DNA of 52,363 nucleotides from Chara braunii (lineage: Eukaryota; Streptophyta; Charophyceae; Charales; Characeae): the NCBI GenBank assembly GCA_003427395.1, contig BFEA01000036.1, positions 2,954,439 to 3,006,801 on the forward strand, given 5' to 3'. The translations under genes were made by a program, and so were the position numbers. This document shows, piece after piece, positions 34,070 through 45,439 of this stretch. Position 1 is the first letter of the stretch. Each line of letters starts with the position of its first letter. A model generated the notes under the pieces. It ran no database searches, was not told where the DNA came from, and saw nothing but the letters and a program-made list of their open reading frames with translations.

Positions 34070-36823
34070 CGTGCATGAGGCGGCGTGTGTGGGCAGTCTA
34101 CTTTGGTGTTCTTTCGAAATGCACGGCCATGAGGAGAGTGTCGGCGGCGCGGGTAGATGGTGATAGCCCAATGAAATGCATCGTCGGCGGGGGCGACGTC
34201 ACGCTCGTGCATATAGCGATCGTAGTTGTTATGTAGTATGCTTTCGCCGCGGGTGATGTGCCTGGGTGTCGGAGTCGAATCCGACGCTGTGTGTTCTGTT
34301 TTCCCGAAGTTGAGATGGAAGTTGCGATGAACACTACATTTTTTTCCAGAGTGTTTCGTCTTCTGCTTTTACTGCGAGCCTTTACCCCTTCCACGCTGAA
34401 ATGACAATATTTGCACGACATTGTGTGTGTCATTTGTATTGCCTTTAATCCTTATTACATTTGCATTGTCATCAGTGTTTGTATCGACTTCCCAAAGACT
34501 TCTATGAACATCCCTCACCTTTTGATCATCCATTGGTTCAAGAACGCAGCCTTTACCCCTTTCCATGCCCCTGACCATAACATATAGAAATTCGAACGAA
34601 ACTGGAAAAAATACAAGCACCGCAAAGTTGTAGAATTCATGAATAAAGTTGAAGAATTAGATGTTCGCTTCAACAGATGACACAATGGATGATCCATTTC
34701 CGAAACAAAAAACAAGAAAAGGTTCATGAAACACCTTTATGACAATCGATCCGCCACAACAACGACCCGCAACACAAGAACGTCCCCTCCCATGATCGAT
34801 CACCCCCCCCACAAACACCCACCCCACTGCCCCCGCCCTCCCCAATCTCACTTAACCATCTCTCAGAACGGCGATTTCGTCAAAACGGACATTTTATATT
34901 TTTTAAACGAAATTGAAATTGTCATGTTCATGCTGATTTTTGTGATTTTTTACGTTTTGAATACACCATTTTGGATAGGTACCCCGCATTTGTTTATAGT
35001 TTGTGCTCATGTTGACCACATGTTTTACATTGCTTTCTCACATATTTTGGGGGGTACAGTTTCATTCACATTATGTGAAGCTATAGGAGTCTTCATGATG
35101 AGTTTTATTGTACTTTTCTATCATATCGACTAATATTTACTATGTTTCGCAATATAATATCAGTTATTTTTTGTTTTTTATTGACAAATGCATTAAGACA
35201 AGATAAACATATTGAATATCATGCTAAAAAACACATATGGCAGGTTCAGTCAATGACAAAAAACTCCATGGATATCTATAAAAGTTTGAGACATTTCGTG
35301 CCACCTAAGAATTACGAACAATGTTATGTGAATCGTTTTGAAATTCATATAAAAGAAAATTGACTTCTTAAGATAAATACAAAGAAACATTGATGCGGAG
35401 TTTGGCTCATGCGACATANCGTGCATGAGGCGGCGTGTGTGGGCAGTCTACTTTGGTGTTCTTTCGAAATGCACGGCCATGAGGAGAGTGTCGGCGGCGC
35501 GGGTAGATGGTGATAGCCCAATCAAATGCATCGTCGGCGGGGGCGACGTCACGCTCGTGCACGTGGCGATCGTAGTTGTCATGTAGTATGCTTTCGCCGC
35601 GGGTCATGTGTCTGGGTGTCGGAGTCGAATCCGACGCTGTGTGTTCTGTTTTCCTGAAGTTGAGATGGAAGTTGCGATGAACGCTACATTTTTTTCCAGA
35701 GTGTTTCGTCTTCTGCTTTTACTGAGAGTCACATCAATTGAAAAACATTTCATGTGACTTATTTATGTTGCGTGGCTTATCCTCTTATTTGTCACCGATT
35801 GAAATGACAATATTTGCACGACATTGTGTGTGTCATTTGTATTGCCTTCAATCCTTATTACATTTGCATTGTCATCATTGTTTGTATCGACTTCCCAAAG
35901 ACTTCTATGAACATCCCTCACTTTTTTATCATCCATTGGTTCAAGAACGCAGCCTTTACCCCTTTCCATGCCCCTGACCATAACATATAGAAATTCGAAC
36001 GAAACTGGAAAAAAAAACAAGCACCGCAAAGTTGTAGAATTCATGAAGAAAGTTGAAGAATTAGATGTTCGCTTCAACAAATGACACAATGGATGATCCA
36101 TTTCCGAAACAAAAAACAAGAAAGGGTTCATGAAACACCCCAATGACAATTGATCCGCCACAACAACGACCCGCAACACAAGAACGTCCCCTCCCATGAT
36201 CGATCACCCCCCCCACAAACACCCACCCCACTGCCCCCGCCCTCCCCAATCTCACTTAACCATCTCTCAGAACGGCGATTTCGTCAAAACAGACATTTTA
36301 TATTTTTTAAACGAAATTGAAATTGTCATGTTCATGCTGATTTTTATGATTTTTTACGTTTTGAATACACCATTTTGGATAGGTACCCCGCATTTGTTTA
36401 TAGTTTGTGCTCATGTTGACCACATGTTTTACATTTCTTTCTCACATATTTTGGGGGGTACAGTTTCATTCACATTATGTGAAGCTATAAGAGTCTTCAT
36501 GATGGGTTTTATTGTACTTTTCTATCATATCGACTAATATTTACTATGTTTCGCAATATAATATCAGTTATTTTTTATTTTTTATTGACAAATGCATTAA
36601 GACAAGATAAACATATTGAATATCATGCTCAAAAACACATATGGCAGGTTCAGTCAATGACAAAAAACTCCACGGATATCTATAAAAGTTTGAGACATTT
36701 CGTGCCACCTAAGAATTACAAACAACGTTATGTGAATTTTTTTGAAATTCATATAAAAAAAAATTGACTTCTTAAGATAAATACAAAGAAACATTGATGC
36801 GGAGTTTGGCTCATGCGACATAT
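34070..36823. repeat. 1.35-kb direct duplication joined by a single N
   Basis: Unit 1 (34070-35418) and unit 2 (35420-36823) both begin CGTGCATGAGGCGGCGTGTG and both end TTGGCTCATGCGACATA. They are nearly identical except for a ~60-bp replacement near 35725-35800. The join is one N at 35419. Each unit holds the end of the Harbinger-flanking sequence and the left terminus of the Ulp1-bearing element. The single-N join suggests an unmerged assembly overlap or allelic copies, though a real tandem duplication is possible. Confidence 0.85.
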
Positions 36824-37982
36824 GATACATGTGCGCGGAAATATATGTACAAAGAAAGACTCCATGTCTCTCTCTCTCTCTTTCTCTTTTTTTTTTTTTT
36901 TTTTTTTCTCTCTCTCTTTCTCTCTCTCTCTCCCTCCCTCTCTCTCTCTCTCTATCGATCTTTAACTAAGACAATGTCTACGAAAGTTGGTGCCCTAGAC
37001 TTCATACACTCCTCTACACTACGAATATGTGCATTCGTACATGATCGTACAAAAGGTGGAAATCCGCTTCGACATCATTTTCAAAAAACCAAAATCCGGC
37101 ACATGACGAAAAAAAAATGATATGAGCACTCGTACGAGCGCAGAATCTACTCTATTGCCATCCTCGTCTACATGTGCTAAGCTATAACTTTTTTACAACA
37201 AAATGTCTGGAAGTGCTACAGCGGCGCAAGTGAACAAGGTCGTTGCTCATACCGTTGGCTCGGCGGAGTACACTCTTTGTAATGTTGAAGTTGGTGGTTA
37301 ACTTGATTTTTTTGAATTTGCGGTTGACCCCCGTTGTTTCTTTATTCTCTACGATGGCTGTTGAGATAGAAGCAGTGATGGCAGTCCTCCGAGCAATGAA
37401 TTCCAACATTGCTTCCCGTGCGTGAATACAATATTGTTTAACGTGCTGCTTGTACGCTCACACCATCGAGTCTCCTGCATCACTCCGCGGGATCTTTTGT
37501 CTCCATGTCTTCGTTGCACATATTGTTGGCCCTTCGTGATATTGTACAACAACACATGCAATGGTGGCGCTGCATTTCTCTGTCACCCGGACAGCCACAT
37601 GGTCGTAACCGTAGAAGACCTCCTTGTATCTTGCGTTCCTGTCCTTCTTGTAATTAATAATTATTACTATTCTGACGGTCGCACACCCCCACGAGGGTTG
37701 TAAATCTTTCTTCTTGCGCTTAGAGGATACAAGTGCAGTGACGGTTCGTAATATGCAAAATCCCACGTGACAAGTCCGACGGGGTTACGTTGTCTCCTCA
37801 GCGGGTCAGATATCAGTTCCCCCCATTTGATTGGCATTCCCCACCTATCTTGTCTTATCTGCCTCTGCATCCATTCCAAGTCCATACTGCATGGACCAAT
37901 AAAAAAAAGATAAAGAAAAAAAAAAGAAACATAGTCATCAAAAGCACAGATGAACGTCGGTCAATGCGGATAAGTACGCAAG
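36824..37982. other. Interior of the Ulp1-bearing element without a recognised gene
   Basis: A pyrimidine tract (36868-36955) and short open stretches on both strands (for example minus 37885-37667, beginning MDLEWMQRQIRQDRWGMP) are seen. I recognise no domain. Some could be exons of the element's own protein, but the sequence does not show it. Confidence 0.3.
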
Positions 37983-38435
37983 ATGGATTACATGTCCGCC
38001 TTGAAGTCTACTTTGCCAGAGGTGGGGAACAGGTCTGCAGGCAAAGAGCCCATCATAGCCATCTCTGTCGAAACGGGGGATACATCACAAGGTGGACATG
38101 TGTCATTCGACAACCCGTCGGATGGGGGCGCCACATACGGGAGTCTCCTCGCGACAGGTGCGGCAATGACAGGGAGATCAGAGATAGAGTTGGAGTCCGC
38201 TGTTGGGATGGACGTCACGGGAATGTCGTTGCATCCGCCCTCATGCACTAGCAAAGGTGATTCACACTGTACAACAACACCACAGGGAGGGGCCGCAAGG
38301 GATGACGGGGATGGGGGGAATGCAGAGGGGTCTCAACGTTCTCGTAATCTTGAGGACATGACCACAGACGATGAGGATGGGGCAGAAGGTGGAAAGGGCG
38401 TGATCAATCCCACACATTTAGAAAATGAGGAGTGA
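37983..38435 (+). CDS. Acidic 150-residue frame upstream of Ulp1, unknown
   Basis: An open frame starting MDYMSALKSTLPEVGN. It has a mixed N-terminal half and a Gly/Asp/Glu-rich C-terminus (EDMTTDDEDGAEGG). It lacks any recognised domain or membrane segment. It lies about 570 bases ahead of the Ulp1 frame on the same strand within the inverted-repeat element, so it may be the N-terminal part of the same transposon protein, but low complexity makes this weak. Confidence 0.3.
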   Translation: MDYMSALKSTLPEVGNRSAGKEPIIAISVETGDTSQGGHVSFDNPSDGGATYGSLLATGAAMTGRSEIELESAVGMDVTGMSLHPPSCTSKGDSHCTTTPQGGAARDDGDGGNAEGSQRSRNLEDMTTDDEDGAEGGKGVINPTHLENEE

Positions 38436-39006
38436 GACAGGGAATGAACTCGAGGGAAATCCTCTTTGCGGGGAAAGTTAATGTTTTCATTTGTTTCCTC
38501 ATTTGTTTTAAATCTAGGTTTGTCGGTGGAATTTATTCCTGTATACAATTGGGTGGCTTACTCATTTGTTTTCAATCTAAGTTTTTGGGATTTGACCATT
38601 TCATTGTTGCCAATTAAATTGTGCGGTGAACAGGAGTGTGTCGTAGTATGTGTGTGTGTCTCTTTATATTCGTCGATCTGTGGCGGTATGTATATGCATG
38701 TATGCGTTTGGGGTATGGTGACGAAAGGGGGCAGGAATCTGGAATGATTGATTGCATACATCAATGTCATCAATCTAAGCGTAAGATTAGAGAAACATTG
38801 ATGANATATTTTGAATACATNNTTTNTGTTGCTCATGTTATGGTAAGGCACTTGCCCATGTACAAGTATCTCACATCCATTCCCTCCCCGTTTTTTACAC
38901 CGCCTAGGCCACCGTTTTTGTNCACCCCCNTCTGGGCAACCGTTTTTTACACCCCCTCCCTNGACCACTATTGTTTACACCCCCGTCAATGTCGTATTCG
39001 TCGTGA

Positions 39007-39852
39007 TTGTCGTGTGCAGTGCAAATTACAACAACGGATGCAAGAAACTGCAAAAGAGGGTNNACANTNCGCCTCGCAACGTCGTCTTTCTCAGAGAAGG
39101 AGATGAAAGCACTCCCGAAAGTCATCCNGGAGTACGGGAATAGGTTTCCAATAGCAAGCACACACAATCACGGGACGAACGAAGTATTGAAGCTAAGTCG
39201 AGACGATTTTTTTTTACTAGTCGGCGAAAGGAACTGGTTAAATGACAACGTCGTCAACTTCTACCTTAACCTCATCGCACTNGNCAANTGGTGTAGAATC
39301 ACACACGTAGAATGCGANGCAAAGAACGAAACCATGATTAGAACAGGAAAGGGTCACATTCCCAGAACATAAGTGGTGAGCTCATTTTTCTTCGCCAAAC
39401 TTTTCGACAACGATATGAGATATCGAGAGCGAGAGGTGCGGCACTGGTCGAATGACGTCATAATAAGTGACATGGACTTGATAATTGCCCNTTTTCATAT
39501 CGCACACATGAACCACTGGACCCTCGTGGTTGACTTCAGGAGGAGGAAATTCTAATTTTACGACTCCCTCAGCCCTGATATAGAACTTGCACAAAAAGTG
39601 ACCGACGAATTTGCAAGGTTTTTATTCGAAAGATCGATTGAGCAAGGCAAAGAGGTGGACACGAAACCGTTTAATCACATATGGAACATAGAGGGCGTCC
39701 CGAAACAACGTGACACTAGCTCGTGCGGGGTCTTCATGCTAGCATACGCATCGCTGTTGGCAAGGGGTCACCTTCTGCCTTTCGCTTTCACCGTTGATGA
39801 CATGCCCACAATACATTGTCGAATGACTTTGGACACAGTGACTCGTGAGTAG
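39007..39852 (+). pseudogene. Ulp1/C48-family SUMO protease-like domain in a transposable element
   Basis: One continuous phase is interrupted by two TAA stops (39370-39372 and 39553-39555). It begins with LSRDDFFLLVGERNWLNDNV and NFYLNLIA, the typical substrate-side start of the domain, then WSNDVIISDMDLIIA. The catalytic set is all present: His at 39514 (MNHWTLVV), Asp at 39532 (VVDFRRR), Gln at 39706 (VPKQRD) and Cys at 39724-39726 (TSSCGVFML). Ulp1 enzymes cleave SUMO precursors and conjugates. Ulp1 domains are common in plant transposons. Stops and N bases rule out an intact product from this sequence as given. Confidence 0.8.
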
Positions 39853-39956
39853 TATGTACCTGTTGCTGGATATTGTGATTACATGCAGACGGATGTGGGT
39901 AACATTAAATTGTTTGTAACAGAAGCAGTGTATAAAAGGTGACAAACATTGCTCCA

Positions 39957-40085
39957 GACCCCTACCGCTTACCCCTTGTCATTTACCCCTTATCCCTTAC
40001 CCCTAAACCCCTTACCCCCTACCCCTTACCCCTTACCCCTTACCCCTTACCCCCTACCCCTTACCCCTTACCCCATACCACATAC
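39957..40085. repeat. (CCCCTTA)n minisatellite
   Basis: About 17 degenerate copies of a 7-bp unit CCCCTTA with some variants (CCCCCTA, CCCATA). It lies about 30 bp inside the right inverted repeat of the Ulp1 element. It resembles telomere-type repeats in composition but is not the plant unit TTTAGGG. Confidence 0.85.
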
Positions 40086-40229
40086 CTCGAATTTTAAATG
40101 CTTTTTGCACTTAAAATCATCATGAAAATGATAATTTCAATTTCGTTCAAAAAATATAAAATGTCCGTTTTGACGAAATCGTTGTTTCCGGGACAAACGA
40201 TGACCACCATATCCCACCTTGTGATGGCC

Positions 40230-40880
40230 GTGTCNGCTACGCGCCCATCTTAAAAGATTTCATAAATCCTTCGACGATTGCCGCCTTCTGCGCGCACGTT
40301 GTAGAACGCTACGAGGATGCACACGTGAAACACAACTACAACGATGAGCAAGAGGACAACCAGTACCAGCAACGACANCCTCCGAAAGACGTCGGTCATG
40401 AAAGGCACGTGGACGACGACAGCANCTAGAAGACAACGGTGGATGTCGAGGAAATGGTACCGAACAGTGCTCCAAACGACTGATCGCAGATACCGACAAA
40501 CGAAGGGTAACGTATCCCGTCGCGGAAGACACTGCGCAATCGGGAGAGCGGGGGNCGGCTGAAGTATTCGAATCTGGCAATCTGCCGACCGTTGGGNGTC
40601 TTCCCGCTCGGGGCCAAGGGCAACGACGCGATACAACCCCTTCTCGACGTCTTGGAGGCTGNCACACCGCCNACGCTAACCGTTGGCGGACAATTTCATG
40701 NNGCCGAACGTTGCCGACCGAAGATGTCCGTCGACAGGCCGCCAGGAACAAAAATAGACCAGCTGAGTTCGAGATTTGTCGTCGAGAGGCCTGCCGTGAA
40801 CACCGCGATTCTTCTAGATGCTCGACCTCCGAGGGACTTTGGGAGGTTCCTTGGGGAACGCGTCGAAATGGCTGTAGCCT
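40230..40880 (+). pseudogene. Unrecognised coding remnant, Asp/Glu-rich
   Basis: The plus strand gives PILKDFINPSTIAAFCAHVV followed by ERYEDAHVKHNYNDEQEDNQ and more charged sequence in shifting frames to about 40880. Several N bases occur. I do not recognise a family. Its position right after the inverted repeat of the Ulp1 element suggests another mobile-element protein, but nothing confirms that. Confidence 0.25.
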
Positions 40881-40937
40881 GAGGAATCCCTATATTTTTT
40901 TTTTTTTTTTTTTGGGGGGGGGGGGGGGTGGTGGTGG

Positions 40938-43288
40938 ACAAATGCTCCATTCTATTTGTGGGGAGCAGGACGTGCTGGGAACCGGGCCCAACATCCCATA
41001 TAGAGTTACACAAGTCATTTGAGACACTGGGGTCATTACCCGGCTTGGACTGAGAATCAATCTAAGAACTATTGAGAACTATTGAAGAAATTCAAGAGAA
41101 TTAAATAGAGGTTGAAAAACTATGAATAACCACTGACCTCTTTTCGGATGCTCAAAACCCCTAGACTCCCAAACAAAACTCTCTAAAACTGTCCAACATT
41201 GTCTTATTCTCTGTCGGGCTCTCCTAGGCCTCACACTCCCACTTGTCTAGGTTACAGAGCAACACGACTCGCCCCAGCTCCAGCCAGCGTCGTCCCAACA
41301 ACAACCTTTGGTTGTCCCTTGGAATGCCCACCCCAAAGCATCCCCAGATCTCTCTACCAGACCTCAAGCTCCTGCAGTCAGCAGGTTACAGGGCAACACC
41401 CCAGCACCGGCCAGCGTCGTTTTGGCATCAAACAACCGCAGATCCATAAATGTATCAGTATCAAACAGCCTAAAGCAAGTTGCGAAAAGTCCCTTGAATC
41501 CTAAAGCATTTTCCGAACCACGTGTAAACAAACCTTTTTTGAAGATATCCTTGAGATACCGGGGCTATAACCCGACTTTGACTTTTTTTTTTTTTACAAG
41601 AACACTGAAATTATGTGTCCCCCAAAGCTTGGATCAAAGAAGCATTCGAAAAAAAACCACCTGCCTTAGGGCCTTTCGGCAGCCCAACCCTNACCTGCCT
41701 CACCCCTATATCCCGATNTCCAATCTCTATCANGCCTCATGCCCCCAACTGCTAGGTTANAGAGTGGCACGACCCACCCAGAATAACCCCCACATGCTAG
41801 GCCACAGGGCAAANCGACCCGTCNTGGCTCCGGCCAACGTCGACTAGGCACGAACTCACCAAAAGACACTAGAGTGCCTTCCACCCTCGACAACTCCNCA
41901 GATCTCTCTACCAGGTCTCATGCCCTCCTACAACTCGAGTTACAGGGCAGCACAACCAAGCCCCAACACCGACCAGCGTCGTTCTGGCCTCGTCTTTTCT
42001 CAAACCGCCGGGACTCAGTACTAAGACAAATAGCAGTCAAGCCACCAATAAGCACCACAGTTGTAGATCTCATTATTTGTCTCCTTCATGCACTGGTTGC
42101 ACTGTTGCATGTNACAAATGCTCCATTTTATTCGTGGGGAGCAGGACGTGCTGGGAACCGGGCCCAACATCCCATATAGAGTTACACAAGTCATTTGAGA
42201 CACCGGGGTCATTACCCGGCTTGGACTGAGAATCAATCTAAGAACTATTGAGAACTATTGAAGAAATTCAAGAGAATTAAAAAGAGGTTGAAAAACTATG
42301 AATGACCACTGACCTCTTTTCGGATGCTTAAAACCCCTAGACTCCCAAACAAAACTCTCTAAAACTGTCCAACATTGTCTTATTCTCTGTCGGGCTCTCC
42401 TAGGCCTCACATTCCCACTCGGCTAGGTTACAGAGCAACACGACTCGCCCCAACTTCAGCCAGCGTCGTCCCAACAACAACCTTTGGTTGTCCTTTGGAA
42501 TGCCCACCCCAAAGCATCCCCAGATCTCTCTACCAGACCTCAAGCTCCAGCAGTCAGCAGGTTACAGGGCAACACCCCAGCACCGGCCAGCGTCATTCTG
42601 GCATCAAACAACCGCAGATCCATAAATGTACCAGTATCAAACAGCCTAAAGCGAGTTGCGAAAAGTCCCCAGAATCCTAAAGCATTCTCAGAACCACGTG
42701 TAAACAAACCTTTTTTGAAGATATCCTTGAGATACCGGGGCTATAACCCGACTTTGACTTTTTTTTTTATTACAAGAACACTGAAATTATGTGTCCCCCA
42801 AAGCTTGGATCAAAGAAGCATTCGAAAAAAAACCACCTGCCTTAGGGCCTTTCGGCAGCCCAACCCTTACCTGCCTCACCCCTATATCCCGATCTCCAAT
42901 CTCTATCACGCCTCATGCCCCCAACTGCTAGGTTATAGAGTGGCACGACCCACCCAGAATAACCCCCACATGCTAGGCCACAGGGCAAAACGACCCGTCC
43001 TGGCTCCGGCCAACGTCGACTAGGCACGAACTCACCAAAAGACACTAGAGTGCCTTCCACCCTCGACAACTCCTCAGATCTCTCTACCAGGTCTCATGCC
43101 CTCCTACAACTCGAGTTACAGGGCAGCACAACCAAGCCCCAACACCGACCAGCGTCGTTCTGGCCTCGTCTTTTCNCAAACCNCCGGGACTCAGNACTAA
43201 GNCAAATAGCAGTCAAGCCACCAATNAGCACCANAGNTGTAGATCTCATTATTNGTCTCCTTCATGCACTGGTTGCACTGTTGCATGT
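40938..43288. repeat. 1.18-kb direct duplication joined by a single N
   Basis: Unit 1 (40938-42112) and unit 2 (42114-43288) start ACAAATGCTCCATT and end CACTGGTTGCACTGTTGCATG. The period is 1,176 bases and differences are few, many at N positions. The join is one N at 42113. Each unit contains about four degenerate ~40-bp sub-repeats of the form GGTTACAGRGCAACAC...CCAGCGTCGT. Units start near TG and end near CA, so a pair of LTRs is conceivable, but no primer site or internal domain is seen. Confidence 0.8.
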
Positions 43289-44726
43289 GTCCTCCCAACA
43301 AACCCCTTGAAGCCTACCCTGACAAGTCTTACAAGTGTTACCACGATGAAGTCACCATCTCCACCGCTGTTGTACCCTATTACAACCCTGCAGGCTAGCC
43401 CCTTTGCCGCAGAGCGCATCATTTCCCGCCGTCACAGCCACCACAACCCCCTGCCTCCAGCACCAAACCTTGGAAGAATTTTTCAATTACTAAAAATTAG
43501 GAAAATCAGGCACAAAAAATCCCGAAAAATCACATGAACATTCTAGCGCCCACTATTCCCACAGGGAGAGGGGAAGAGAGGAAGAAAACAACCCTCTCTC
43601 CCCATGGAAACTCCAGCGCCTATTGAGGTCTCAGATATATATAAAGGGGTCACGACTCCCAAGAGCCAAAGGCATTACTCCTCTCCCCCTGAAAACAACC
43701 CCCTGTTTGTTGACAACCTCCACGGGAAGGCGCCCCCTCGCCTCCCCGCCCCAGTTCAAACAGCCCCCATAATACCCTTCCTGCTCCCTTAGTCGGCGCA
43801 TACAATACCCCCTAAAATATGCCCCCATAGAGCAGAAGATCCCCCTTCCTTCCTGCCCCACCCCCTCGAAGTGGAACAACCCTCTCAACTCTCACCCTGC
43901 TAACATCGACACCCCTTGTCCTCTCTCCCCAACCGCCATAGCTGATCCGACCCGAAAATCAGCGTGGCCCAAAAAAGGACAAACCCTCAATACCGCCTCT
44001 ACCCTCTCAAAGATCACACCACCCACCTTGTGTAGCCCTCGCAGGGAGGGACTCCAACCCTAAAGGAGATATCCACTCCAACACCTCGGACCCCGATCTT
44101 ACAACATCACAGATTGAGACTCCCTTGCTAAAAACAACAAACTAAGACTAATTACTTGAGTAAGAACTGTTTGAAAAATCCCACGTCGCGTTTGAAGTTT
44201 TTTACAAGTCATGCAAACAAAGTTTGAATCATGAATTTAGCATTGAATTTAGGAAATCCATCGAGATTAAGATAAGATTGAAGATAAGATTGGATAAGAT
44301 TTAAAAATCCAAATAGGGAAACAAAATAGGAATCGATTGTGATGTCCGAACGTATTTACGACTCTAATTTCCAGAACCCCAAGGTTCAAGAAATCGATTA
44401 GACAGTAAATCAGGAAATACTAAGCAGAAAAAAAAATTGACAATCAATTGTGTATGAGAGAAACCATAACGATTCTAAAATCAGATCGCGAATCAACAAG
44501 AAAAATTACGAACTACGGATTAAGAAATCAGAGTTACCATCCAAGAATTTTTTAAAGAAATTTCCATATCAGGAAAAAAAAAACAAGACCTAAACCCCAA
44601 GCTCAACAAAATTAGGTCATGCCTCAAGAATTTACTGGAGATTGTGTGAAGTCGCCTTAAAACACATGAAGTCTCAGTTCATGCAATCCATCATGTAGCG
44701 CTCCACTCTCGCAGTCTCTTGAAATA
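43289..44726. other. Unassigned sequence
   Basis: Pro-rich short frames near 43300-43890 reflect a C-rich composition; nothing matches a known domain. 44100-44700 is A-rich with no open frame of note. I see no gene, RNA or clear element here. Confidence 0.4.
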
Positions 44727-44879
44727 ACCGCCTGGAGGTGCCTGGTCTCAAGCTAGGTCCATGTACAACCAGGGGGTCCAGCGTTCAGGAACAACAAAGT
44801 TTTACGATTTTTCGGTAAAATAACTTAGTTTCAATTTCGTTAAAAAAAAGAAAAAATCTGTTTTGACGAAATGGTCGTT
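44727..44879. mobile_element. Fold-back MITE C, right half only
   Basis: The centre (GGTCTCAAGCTAGGTCCATG) and right arm (from the right: AACGACCATTTCGTCAAAAC) match MITE A at 22417-22695, but the left arm is missing. It is therefore a truncated copy. No target duplication can be given. Confidence 0.7.
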
Positions 44880-45129
44880 GCAAAACTCATGACATCTCCG
44901 ACCATACACGAACTGGCCATCAGGACTTCCTCCCAATACGGTATACGCTGCCCATAGACATAGGAATCAACTACCACAATCCAATGCAATACACTTTCTT
45001 CCTTTTTGCCTGTGTAAGTCCACGATACTTTTACTTTAATCTTCCTTACATCCCCCGATTCCGATTGTTGCACTCCCTTTTTCTTGTCTCCATCCCCACC
45101 ATCTTTATCTTCGTCTCCTCCATTTCCTC
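44880..45129 (-). pseudogene. Unrecognised coding fragment between two fold-back MITEs
   Basis: The minus strand is open for about 80 residues: an Asp/Gly/Lys-rich start, then VRKIKVKVSWTYTGKKEESV and a motif HWIVVVDSYVYGQRIPYWEE. It has the look of a real protein fragment (mixed composition, no repeats) but I do not recognise a family. It is bounded by MITEs C and D, so its continuation is lost or lies outside them. Confidence 0.3.
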
Positions 45130-45414
45130 CGCCGCCACGACGGACATATTATATTTTTTGAACGAAATTGAAATTAAGCTTTTGGGTTGAAATCTAGTCC
45201 AAATTTTTTGTTCCTCGGGGTCCATTGTTCCTAGAATGCCGGACCGCCTAAATGTATCTGAACTCAAGCTGGGACCAGATACATGTAGGGGGTCCCGCGT
45301 TCCAGGAATGCCAGACCCTCATGAGCAAAAAATTTAGACCGGATTTCGGCCTAAGAACTAAATTTCAATTTCGTTTAAAATATATAATATGTCCGTTTTG
45401 ATGAAGTGGTTGTT
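45130..45414. mobile_element. Fold-back MITE D
   Basis: About 285 bp. The right terminus, read inward, is AACAACCACTTCATCAAAAC followed by GGACATATTATAT; the left has GACGGACATATTATAT but has lost the outermost bases. Inside, TTTGTTCCTCGGGGTCC mirrors a matching stretch on the right. Same family as MITEs A-C and the termini of the Ulp1 element. No coding capacity. Confidence 0.75.
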
Positions 45415-45439
45415 CAAGTCGATTTTATAGAGAAATATC

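Larger units (their letters stand above)
36271..40186 (+). mobile_element. Inverted-repeat DNA element carrying an Ulp1-type protease
   Basis: The left terminus at 36271 (AACGGCGATTTCGTCAAAAC, continuing about 65 bp) is mirrored at 40117-40186 (from the right: AACAACGATTTCGTCAAAAC). Match over about 65 bp is high. The same terminus also occurs at 34867 because of the direct duplication. The 4-bp flanks are TCAG (36267-36270) and TCCG (40187-40190), consistent with the 4-bp duplications of the small fold-back MITEs that share this terminus. It contains an acidic frame (37983-38435) and an Ulp1 protease (39007-39852) but no transposase I can recognise. Confidence 0.65.

Noticed and set aside
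33379-34212. 277-residue minus-strand frame opposite the Harbinger transposase
   Set aside because: It is antisense to the transposase C-terminus, is Pro/His/Thr-rich and low in complexity, and is best seen as a shadow frame.
39370-39555. In-frame TAA/TAG codons in otherwise good frames as evidence for a reassigned genetic code (Gln), as in some green algae
   Set aside because: The TAG pair in the Harbinger frame fits Gln, but the TAA codons in Ulp1 (before FYDS) and in the LINE zinc finger (HL-stop-IGC) sit where Gln is not expected. Frameshifts are common too. Pseudogene decay explains all of it.
39007-39852. Ulp1 protease as a host SUMO-pathway gene
   Set aside because: It is enclosed by a ~65-bp inverted repeat shared with MITEs, has two stops, and all neighbours are mobile elements.
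39957-40085. Interstitial telomere repeat
   Set aside because: The unit is CCCCTTA with variants, not the CCCTAAA of green plants, and it lies inside a transposon.
40938-43288. Pair of LTRs of a retrotransposon
   Set aside because: The two units are directly adjacent with only one N between them, with no internal region, primer site or polypurine tract visible.
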